Shown piece after piece: positions 11,023-19,722 of a stretch of DNA of 64,000 nucleotides (position 1 is its first letter; each line of letters opens with the position of its first letter). The stretch is from contig NC_081408.1 of assembly GCF_030272615.1 (NCBI RefSeq), forward strand, positions 399,679,889 to 399,743,888. Direction: 5' to 3'. The position numbers were made by a program, and so were the translations under genes. The notes under the pieces are model-generated. The model saw nothing but the letters and a program-made list of their open reading frames with translations. It was not told the origin of the DNA and made no database searches. The stretch is from Cryptomeria japonica (Eukaryota; Streptophyta; Pinopsida; Cupressales; Cupressaceae).

Positions 11023-11242
11023 GTTTATTGTGAGGCTTCTGGGGAGAAAAATGAATCAATCCCCCATCCAAACTGACTCTTTAAGGTTACTTATGATAAT
11101 CTCATTATTGCAGCAGGAGTTGATCCACTGCCCTTTAGCCTACATGGAGTTAAGGAGAATGTTATATTCCTAAGGGAAGTCCATCATGCACATGAAATAC
11201 AGAGCAAGCTTCTCGTAAATTTAATGCTGTCAAATGTTCCTG
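11023..11242 (+). pseudogene. Captured exon of NDA-type alternative NAD(P)H dehydrogenase
   Basis: The exon is framed by an AG acceptor at 11022 and a GTAAGC donor at 11243. It encodes [20 protein letters not shown], then [19 protein letters not shown] and [12 protein letters not shown]. This is the segment between the FAD- and NAD(P)H-binding halves of plant internal type II NAD(P)H:quinone oxidoreductases (NDA class), which pass electrons from matrix NADH to ubiquinone without pumping protons. One in-frame TGA stands where the family has Trp. Neither neighbouring exon was found, so only this piece was captured. Confidence 0.82.
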
Positions 11243-12980
11243 GTAAGCTATGCTAAACATTTATTCTAAACTTAATGCTTGCACATGTGCATGTGGGCCC
11301 AAATGACTCTCAACTGATGTATAAGCCTTGAGGGGTATTTAACTGAAGTCAAACTGTTATATGTGCTACAAAAACCTCCCCTTTTGAAGCTTCCAACTGA
11401 TGCAACATGAAAATCAACTGATGACTTGAACCCCAATCTTTTTTCGAGACTCGAAGACTATCTTTAAACTACTCTTTGACATATTGTATGAAGGTTTGGA
11501 CTGATGCAAGGATTTATATTGATCTTGAAGTTTCAACGGGCCCTTCTAGGTGCAAAGGTTCCAAGGATTTTGAACTATCACAAACTATTCTCCTTTACTC
11601 TAATGAATAAGACATTGTCACCTTTATCTGTTAAGACCTCTAATTCTTTCGGCGCCCTAATAAAGCTTCATTTGTGTACATGATTGTAATTGTCTATACT
11701 CTATACTTATAGAATATGAGAAGTCCTTTTGTGACTGTGACTGTGCCATTATTTCTTTGTTTGACAGTATTAATAGACTGTCTTTTGCACCTTGACTATC
11801 TTTATAGCCACTCCTTCTCTGGTCTTTTATTTGCATATAGATTCCTTTGATGTCAAAATAAAACCCTATATAGTGTCTGTTTATTTGGCTTATGCTTTCA
11901 TATCTTCCTTGATTTGTACATTGGTCTCACCTTTGTATTTTCTTTTAGATGCAAAGTATTGTCATTTAATTATTTTCTTCATGTTTTGATACAGTGAAAG
12001 CAGCTGCTCTGTATATATCTCAGGTTTGGTATGTTGGCTCTTACCTCTGTTATCTCTGTTAAAGGTTATCTTTACTGCTCCATATCTTTGCTCTTAAGGC
12101 AATGACTAAGATCCCTGTTCCCTTAAAATATTACCCCGCCCTACTGCTGCTATGATTGCTAAATTGGCTTAATGTATTCGCTACATTCATAGGCTAACTG
12201 CTAACCTTCTGAATTTGTCTGTGTTCTTTATTTATATTGTCAATGCTCAAACCTTGGGAACTCTTGTATGTTGAATACTTTCATAAGTCTGGTAGTGCCT
12301 TTGTAGAAGGCTCTCATGACCATGAAGTTACCTTTGTGGCTGTGATTTGTCACTGTTTCTTCATGCTTATGATCTCAAAACGCTCTTGTAACAATGGTTG
12401 TCATGAGTTTGTCACTTGATGACTGTTTTCAGAATTTGGCTGTGTTCTGTAGAGTGATTTGGTGAATATTTTCTGAGTATACCTTGTATTGAGATGTTGA
12501 TCCATGCCTTGTACTAAGAGACTATTATTCTTCTATAGGTGCCTTTGACGTTGGTGTATGGACTGATCTTAGGATTGTGGCTCACACTAAAACTTGTGAC
12601 TACTCTCTTTATACCTCATTTTGATTGATTTACTGTTCTCTTCTGATAAATACCTTGGCACTGATTTATATCTTCATCATTAGGTTTAGTCTTCATGAAT
12701 CTTTAAGCAAAAGTCTTTGTGGCCTTTAGACTTTTAAAAGATGATCTTTGTCTATACTGTGTTGTATATCATATGCACTCTCAACAGTCCTTTTGACTGC
12801 ACTTAATAGCTGCTCTCATATCTTTGACTGTCAAGAATTCATTTTACTGTTGTAGCTTTGCAACTTGGATTGCATTTTCTTGCTGCTCTAAATCTGAGAA
12901 TGACTATCTTTTATGCCTTTGTTAATCTGAAAATGACTTTCTCTTATTTCCTTTGTTCTTGGGACTGCTCTAAGTCTGAA
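11243..12980. other. Anonymous CACTA interior
   Basis: T-rich sequence with weak internal repetition of TGACTGT, CTTTGACT and 'CTTTG...ACTG' phrases. No conserved exon, RNA gene or terminus was seen. Short open stretches of 60-65 codons show no motif. Confidence 0.4.
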
Positions 12981-12984
12981 AATG

Positions 12985-13330
12985 CATCTTTTCATCTCTT
13001 CTAAAACTAAAAAAGTGTTTTAATGCTACTCATGACATTCTTAATTCTTCTCAAATCTGAAAATGATATTCTTAAATCTTTTCAAAATCTGAAAATGACT
13101 TCTAATGTTGCTTATGACATTCTTAATTCTTCTCAAATCTCAAAATGATATCCTTAAATCTTTTCAAAATCTGAAAATGATATTCTTAAATCTTTTCAAA
13201 ATCTGAAAATGACTTCTTTTTCAAAATCTGAAAAAGATAGTCTCAAATCTTTTCAAAATCTGAAAATGACTTTTAATCTGTTCAAATTTGAAAATGATAT
13301 TCTCAAATCTTTTCAAAATCTGAAAATAAT
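12985..13330. repeat. Irregular tandem repeat, about 25-35 bp unit
   Basis: The phrase TCTTTTCAAAATCTGAAAATGA recurs with spacer variants (TATTCTTAAA, CTTCTAATGTTGC, TATTCTCAAA) at least eight times. It arose by local duplication and has no coding role. Confidence 0.75.
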
Positions 13331-13522
13331 ACTCATTGACATGAAGAATCCTATGATTATAAATAGAAGAATAACTCGAGAGCTACTTATAATCCTATGA
13401 TTATTGCAAAGGTGTATTCAATGGAGATATCTTGTTTATTGAATTTTGATTATCTAAAAAACATTTTTTGCTGGATTATCTGGAAATTTTTGTATACTGA
13501 AATTGTATTTTTTTTTTGACAG

Positions 13523-13636
13523 AAATGTGAAATACGACCATTGACCATTCATGTCGACTACATTCCTCATCGAGTTAATTTGGTTGCGTTACAAGGGGGC
13601 AATTATGCTGAGCTTCTTAATCTAATTTCATGGAAG
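13523..13636 (+). pseudogene. Captured exon resembling ATG2 (autophagy lipid-transfer protein)
   Basis: A long T tract and GACAG acceptor precede a 114-bp exon that ends at a GTAAGT donor (13637). The 38 codons are uninterrupted and read PLTIHVDYIPHRVNLVALQG and GNYAELLNLISWK. This matches the C-terminal region of plant ATG2, the bridge-like protein that moves lipids into the growing autophagosome (family form near HVDY.PHRVDL.AL.GG.Y.ELLNL). Both splice sites and the frame are intact, so it could be spliced into a read-through transcript. Identification is from memory of the family. Confidence 0.65.
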
Positions 13637-14708
13637 GTAAGTCATGTGGATTACAGATTTGTTGCATCATTGTTATTATTTTGGCTTACTATCAGATTAC
13701 TTATAACCTTGCACAATGGTGAGTTAAGCTATGTTATTTTATTGTCATAACATATTTGCTCCAGATTGGTATACAGGTGACATTTAGGTGATTTTACTCT
13801 ATATGCTTTGTGACAAATATTCTGATTGGATAAATTTTCAAATTGACATTTCTTTTGTGAAACATTATACTTTTGACATGGTATGTTCTTTGTTCTGCTA
13901 AATTCACTCTTTTATATATATGGCTTGTCACACTAAAATTCTAGAGAAACATATTACTTATGCATACATTTGAGTGATTACTATTCTTATGAAACTAGCT
14001 ATTTTGTTAATTTCATCTCAAGTAGGAAGCAACTATTTTCAAATTTGTCAACAGTAAATTCTATCACGGGGGTCAAATTTCTCCATAAACTACCCCTCCT
14101 AGTCTACCTATTTTTATGGTACTAGTTGAAACCCATTCCATAAACACATCTCGAGCCACCTAGTTAGCTGTTAAGATTTATAATGGTTATAGAGCTTCTG
14201 AGACTATTTTCTTTCTTTGTACTATAAGTGTTGTTGCCATTGTATATTCTTTTAAGGCCATTCCAAGAGAAGGTTATTGTCCACTCCCAATAGGTGATAT
14301 GATTTATATGAGTATATGTTGTTAGTACATAAAGGGGTGTGGGGTCTTATACACCATGGACACAATATTATGTTGTTTATTAGAAATTTATTTACCTTAG
14401 CCAGCCAAAAACAATGTCTTATACATTTGACAACTTACCTCTTTGAATGCTGCTATAACAATTATTGTTACTCCATCCTTATATCTTTTTGATTGTCAAT
14501 GGCTTATATCTCTGCCTTATTTTTTATACATTTCTACTAAAGCCTTTAGCTGTTCCTTTGGGTTTTTTAGACTGTCATTTAGCCATAGATATATTCATTA
14601 CTTCTTGCTTTTGGAATTAGCTATATATGAGCTACTGAAATGCCTTATCTCAATAACCATTATTTGATTAGTTATGTTATATCTTTACACTTCTTTTCTA
14701 TCTTTCAG
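13637..14708. other. Anonymous CACTA interior, probable captured intron
   Basis: T-rich sequence between the ATG2-like exon and a second acceptor-like site at 14708. No motif was recognised in the short open stretches. Confidence 0.35.
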
Positions 14709-14804
14709 GTTACAAGAGAGATATGAAGAATATAAGATGCTTCTTATTCGGTTGAAAAACATTGCTGGGCAATTGCATCTACGTTCATTATACCTCTTAG
14801 AATG
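14709..14804 (+). pseudogene. Candidate captured exon, coiled-coil-like
   Basis: A strong polypyrimidine tract and TTTCAG acceptor at 14708 precede LQERYEEYKMLLIRLKNIAG followed by QLHLRSLYLLE and a stop. The charge pattern suggests a helix or coiled coil, but I cannot assign a gene. It may belong to the same captured locus as the ATG2-like exon or be a chance frame. Confidence 0.25.
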
Positions 14805-15417
14805 ACTTATGTTAGTGGATTTATTCACCATTCGCTATCTTGAGGTCTACATTCTTGAATTATAAGCTCATCCTATCTTGGGACTGCTATTATTGTTCTA
14901 TGACTTCTACAAAATTGAGGGCCAGACTTATCATTTGTGTAAATGAGAATCTTTCACATAACCTATTGTTACTCTTTCCTAGACTCTGGCCAGCTCTTCT
15001 CATTGTAACCTTTAGGTTTGCAAGCTTTATGATCTCCTTATGTCAACATGTGTGAGAGTCTTAACAGTAATGGCTGCCCCTTTTTGCCTTTGCAAATTGT
15101 GAGGGTATGATTGTCCTCTTTGTGGACTAGTTACCATACTTTATCCCTATCATTAAACAATATGTGGCCTCTCATAGAAAAAGTAAACAAAACCCTTCTC
15201 CCATTGAGATGCATATTCATTATTGTCTTGTAGATATTTTAGCTGTGTAGAGTTGGTCATTGGTCATTGGTCATTGAAATCCTCTCTTGTAGATATTTTA
15301 AATAGTGATGTGATGTCCTTAAACATTGATTCTTTGTTATCAAATACTTGATTTTGTATTTTGTAGAAATGTATGTTTATAGGCTAACATAGGATACATG
15401 GTATAATTATTCTTTAA
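14805..15417. other. Anonymous CACTA interior
   Basis: No recognisable coding or RNA feature. It includes a short tandem TTGGTCATTGGTCATTGG near 15255. Confidence 0.35.
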
Positions 15418-15490
15418 AGGGCGCTAGCTCAAATGGAAGAGCATCTGCTTTACAAGCAGAAGGATGGTGGTTCGATTCCATCATACCCTA
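15418..15490 (+). tRNA. Organelle/bacterial-type tRNA-Val(UAC), probably a nuclear copy
   Basis: A full cloverleaf can be drawn: acceptor AGGGCGC/ATACCCT (two mismatches and a G-U at the inner end), TA, D stem GCTC/GAGC, anticodon stem TCTGC/GCAGA with loop TTTACAA (anticodon TAC at 15451-15453), variable AGGAT, T stem GGTGG/CCATC with loop TTCGATT, and discriminator A at 15490. No intron is seen. The body resembles bacterial and organellar tRNA-Val(UAC) more than the nuclear one, so an organelle-DNA insertion is likely. The inner acceptor mismatches argue that it is decaying. Confidence 0.75.
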
Positions 15491-16085
15491 ATATGACTAA
15501 ATATATGACCAGTTGACGGTAAAGTAATGATTAAATTTACTAAATATACTATCAATTGACAACAATTAATGACTAAATAAATGACCAATTAACAACAATC
15601 AATGACTAAATCAATGACCAAATCAATGACCAAATCAACGACTAAATAAATGACTAGTCAACAACAATCAATGACTAAATTAACGACTAAATCAATGACC
15701 AAATCAATGACTGAATCAATGACTAAATAAATGACTAGTCAACAACAATCAATGACTAAATTAACGACTAAATCAATGACCAAATCAATGATTGAATCAA
15801 TGACTAAATAAATGACTAGTCAACAACAATCAATGACTAAATTAATGACTAAATCAATGACTAAATAAATGATTAAATCAATGACCAAATTAATGACTAA
15901 ATCAATGACCAAATAAATGACCAAATTGATCAATCAAAACAACCAATAAATGACTCAAATAGTTTAGTCATAAATTTGGTTGCGTGATTAATGACTGACA
16001 ATAAACTACTAATGATCACGTGATCAAATTTAGTCATTTATATGCAATTTTTGGTAGTTTTTTGAGTCATATATTGTTGTTTTTG
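15491..16085. repeat. CACTA right subterminal repeat array
   Basis: Dozens of head-to-tail copies of AATGACTAAATCA / AATGACCAAATCA occur, some organised into a higher-order unit containing CTAGTCAACAACAATCAATG that repeats at about 15652, 15736 and 15818. Near the end the motif also appears inverted (ATTTAGTCATTTAT at about 16027). This is the usual place for transposase-accessory binding sites in CACTA elements. Confidence 0.85.
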
Positions 16086-16093
16086 TACTAGTG

Positions 16094-17194
16094 ATGTGAC
16101 AAATGATGCTTTTCCTCCATGTCATCGGAGGTCAGGATCTGCCATCATGTCCTTTTGTCCACTAAGACCATCCATGTTAGCTTTGATCGAAGCATTGCCA
16201 ACTCTGCTAACCTGTCACTTTTGGGGACATAGGCGCGGTGTTGAGACGTCTGTGCGACGCGCGAGCGTCCCTCAAATATGACTGTACACAAGTGGCCGTT
16301 TGAGCGTTACGCCTGCGCCCGAAATGAATCGTAATGCCTATGCATGCGCCCATCGACGTTCAAATTCCTTCTTGGGCCTTTATCTTTCACTTTGGAGACA
16401 TTTTGAAAGGATTCTTTTGGCAAGTTTGACAATCTTCTTGCAGGTGGAGCTCTTGGAGACCATTTTGCACAACATACTTTCAACACCACCATTGTTGCAA
16501 TATTACCAAGCATTCCGAGCATTCCAATCTCTGTTCATGATAAGGGAGTTATCTTAATCCTCTCTCTTGCATATTTATCAACTTTATTTCCAATTTCATG
16601 TTACATTGTTATTCTCTTTATCATTTATCTTTCCCTTGGCTTTCTTGGGTTGTCCGTGGAGGTGGAAACACCAAAATAAGAGTTTGACTTAGGTAGGCTC
16701 CAAAACACAACCCCCAACATTTTCTTTTCTTGCATGTGTGTAGGTACATTACCATGAAGAGGAGATTAACTTGCGAGAGACTTCATAGCGTGGACCTTTT
16801 GTTTGTCTATTTCCTTCCCTTCTCGCCTTCCATTCTATCTTGGTTAGTTTGCATATCACGTTTACTAGTTTAGTTTCATTGTTCTCTGTACTTTTATTGC
16901 ATCGTAATCACACTTAGAGCTTTCTATACGAACTTTGTACCTCGTCCGTATAAGATGACATCGCACCACGTTGGTGTCCTAGTTGCGCGCACTCGTCTTG
17001 AGGATAGAGGCTCTACAGAGCCGTCCAAAGACGTTTCTCAGGTGTCTGACACTTTCTGCATAAATCTGTTATCCTGTGGCTCATCTTAGAGACAGTTTGT
17101 AGAGGTAATTGGAAGGACAATTTGTCCTCATGGATCCATAATCCTTGAGGTGGCAAATTCCCTCCATTATACCTTGTTACTTGATCTATGGGGG
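16094..17194. other. Flank right of the CACTA element, unassigned
   Basis: Relatively CpG-containing sequence with open stretches up to 85 codons on the plus strand (16096-16281, 16300-16557) that lack recognisable motifs. The part around 16200-16400 reads like a retrotransposon leader or LTR, but I found no duplicated copy or target duplication in the window. It separates the LINE RT half (before 2706) from the LINE endonuclease fragment. Confidence 0.35.
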
Positions 17195-17845
17195 TCCATC
17201 CTCCACCAACTTGCAACAAGATGTTTGAAACCATTTGCTCTCAACCACATTTTCTCAAATTTAAATGGGCATTTCATCGAAGTTGCCTCTTCCTAGATAA
17301 TCAAACTAATTGGATAATGGTTCAATCCTGAAATCAGAAGGATTTATAGCTCACAAATCGAGTTAGCCATTGTCCAATCCCCAGCCAGAAAGAACCTACC
17401 CAACTTCTCTGCAATATTCAAAAAGTCTCTATGCGTATTTGTTCATGTAAAATACCCTTTCTTGAATTTTACCTCAATCACGCCATTTTTAGAAACAAAA
17501 TAATTAAAGTTTCACTTAGCTTGGCCAACCCAACCATTACCACCCTTTTTATCCAATGGGTGGAGAATGACATTAAAATCCCCTCCCAAATAAAGATGGC
17601 CTCCTTGTCCGCATTCAGAATTGTAGAAAGATTCTACCATAATTCCTTCTTACCATTTGTGCTGTTTGGGCCATACACATTAATCATGATGAAAGTTGCA
17701 CTCAAAGGTTTTGAGAAAATTTTAAAGCACCCTATCCTGACTGATAAGTTGAATCTCCAAAGTGCACTCATTCCACAACACACCGAGGCCCGGAGAGGCC
17801 ACAATAGCTTCCACAAAGAAACATCTCCTTCAATTTAGTTTCCTG
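17195..17845 (-). pseudogene. LINE endonuclease (EEP family) fragment
   Basis: On the minus strand 'VYGPNSTNGKKELW' (about 17690-17635) is the conserved L1 endonuclease segment. Further on, in other frames, 'HWIKRVVMVGLAKLSETLII' and 'RKCG.EQMV' (family FKFEKMWL) mark the end of the domain. Several stops and frameshifts interrupt it. This nuclease would nick target DNA for the LINE. Orientation and domain order fit the RT half at 1-2705. Confidence 0.65.
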
Positions 17846-19505
17846 TAATATCAATAGATCTGTAAAGTGGTGAAAAATTAGGGTTTCCACCACAGGATGG
17901 AGTAAAACCACTAATTTTTACTTAGGGACCAATTACATTCAAAAGAGGGGTTGAATCCAATACATTTAGTCACAAACTAGCAAGTATAAGGATTGAAAAT
18001 ATTGATTGGATTCAAGGTGTGAATTTGGTTAACCTCTTTTGTAAGTTGAATTGCTGAAACTAAGGTAAAGTGCTAGAAATGAGAATAAAAACATAGAAAT
18101 AGTGAGCTATAGTCATCAAATTGAGCCACACACCTAGATATAAGAAATATAAGCATACTCGAATCTGATCCCTGAAGGAGCTCCTAAAATGTCAGGACCA
18201 TGGTGGTGGTCGCCCTAGTTCTCTGCACTTTTCGCACACCAAAGGGGGATTGATTTGTCACTATAAATAATGCTTATTCTGAAAATCTCAACTTCGTACC
18301 GATTTCCTACACATAGAAAGAACGGGAAATAGGTTGGATAGGGGTTTGTCTAAGTCAAAGTCCGATTTAGGAATTAACCTTGATTGAAATATTGCAAATA
18401 CTGAAATAAATAATGGAAGGATATACCTCAGATCTGTAATGATTGGTAATGATGTTTTGCTTCTTGAATGCAATCACGCATGTTGTATGAAATGACATTT
18501 ATCTAAACATGACAAAACCGTAATCACACACACATGCTTTCATATGAATGATGTAATGTTACTCCATAATTGAGGACATAAGAATATGTAGCCTTGAAGA
18601 CCTTTAGAAATGCTTGATGATGAATACTTCAATGCCTGAATGCTTGAATGCTTGATGCCTTATGATTATAATTTCACCGTTCTCCCCACTTTTTTAGATT
18701 GAGAGAGGAAGTTATCCTAAAATATACTTTCCTATTGGGAAAACATCTTAATTTTTTGACAAGGGTCGACATGGAGATCACATTTCCTCCAACTCATTAT
18801 GACCATTGTGAGGGGCCAGTTTGGGGTCCTATTTGGGAGGACCAAGGTGTAAGGTGAAAATAAGGCTCGCTTTGGATGATATAAGCATAATTAGGTATTA
18901 ATTAGGCATCGGGGTACAAACACTAAGGTGAGGGACCCAAGTGTGGACCAAATTGTAAGGGAGTATAATTTAGGATGCTTCATTTAGCCTCCACTTTAGT
19001 GGGAGTATGAGCCTATACAAATACTCATGGTAACGTAGACAAAAGAGAGATAAAGAAGAGGAGCAATGAGGAGAAAAATCATAAGGAGTATAAGATGAGG
19101 AACTGTTGGCTCCATTATAGTGCCCCGATTAAAATTTTAAAATCGAGTCTTTGTTTCCATTAATAGTGCCTTGAAGGTGAAATCTGTATTATTTTTCTTA
19201 TAATCTTTTTATGGAGGTGACATTTTTCTTAAAGACAAACTGTGAAGAAACATTTGAACTCAGGTTCAAAATGGTTCAAAGTGGTTCAAAGTAGTTCAAC
19301 AGGTTCCAAAAGTTCGAGTAGTTCTCAAGCAGTTCCCTAAGTGTAAGAGTTCGGAACACAAGGTTTACCATATACCACCAGCATCGTTAGTTGTAAAGAT
19401 TATCAAGAAACTCTGTGAGTTTGAACAAGAAAGAGACTTTCATTTGGATGAATAGCAAGACACTCAGTTGCAAATAAAGCCAACCTACTTAATATCAAGA
19501 AAGAG
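17846..19505. other. Unassigned repeat-like sequence
   Basis: No conserved coding segment. It includes short tandem phrases: GAATGCTTGATG near 18640 and AGGTTCAAAATGGTTCAAAGTGGTT near 19260. The text around 18720-18990 (GGTCGACATGG, ...GGGGTACAAACACTAAGGTG) resembles LTR or leader sequence, but no partner copy was found. Confidence 0.35.
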
Positions 19506-19509
19506 AACA

Positions 19510-19722
19510 ACTATGGTTCACACAAACGTGTAACATTTTATCATGCCTTCTTCTTCATTGCTGTCACATTTTTCAACTATGGGATATGGTGATATTATAA
19601 TGAATTCAAATTGGGCCCGTATTGTTATGTTGCTGATCATACCAATAGTTTTTTTTTTAGTTTGCTTGTACAGATCAATGAAATCATGGAGTTGCCAAGA
19701 CACACAGCTCTTGCATTGCAAA
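19510..19722 (+). pseudogene. Potassium-channel pore-region fragment
   Basis: In two adjacent frames the sequence reads HAFFFIAVTF and then STMGYGDI with the K+ selectivity-filter GYGD at about 19582-19593. A hydrophobic helix follows (NSNWARIVMLLIIPIV) and, after another shift at a T run, SLLVQINEIMEL. This order, pore helix, filter, inner helix, linker, is that of a K+ channel, and the linker recalls Slo/BK-like channels more than Shaker or TPK types. At least two frameshifts show that it is dead. No gating domain was identified downstream. Confidence 0.5.

Larger units (their letters stand above)
2706..16093. mobile_element. CACTA (En/Spm) DNA transposon with captured gene fragments
   Basis: The left end at 2706 reads CACTAGTAGAAATATGGC and the right end, read inward on the minus strand from 16093, reads CACTAGTACAAAAA. 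The outer ends match the CACTA family. The 3-bp target duplication is exact: ATG at 2703-2705 and ATG at 16094-16096. Both ends carry subterminal repeats built from TGACTAAAT/TGACCAAAT, dense on the right (15491-16060) and sparse on the left. The element is 13.4 kb. I see no recognisable TNP2-type transposase, so it looks non-autonomous, with single exons of several host genes, an organelle-type tRNA and a nested LTR element inside it. Confidence 0.88.

Noticed and set aside
15491-16085. CRISPR-like appearance of short regular repeats
   Set aside because: The units are contiguous without unique spacers, and their position next to a CACTA terminus explains them.
16096-16557. Plus-strand open frames downstream of the CACTA element
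   Set aside because: No conserved motif, composition like a retrotransposon leader, and both strands open; not supported as genes.
16094-17194. Possible solo LTR beside the CACTA element
   Set aside because: No second copy, no clear TG...CA ends with a 5-bp duplication could be found.
18288-18473. Minus-strand 61-codon frame and nearby short frames
   Set aside because: Expected by chance in AT-rich DNA; no motif or start context.
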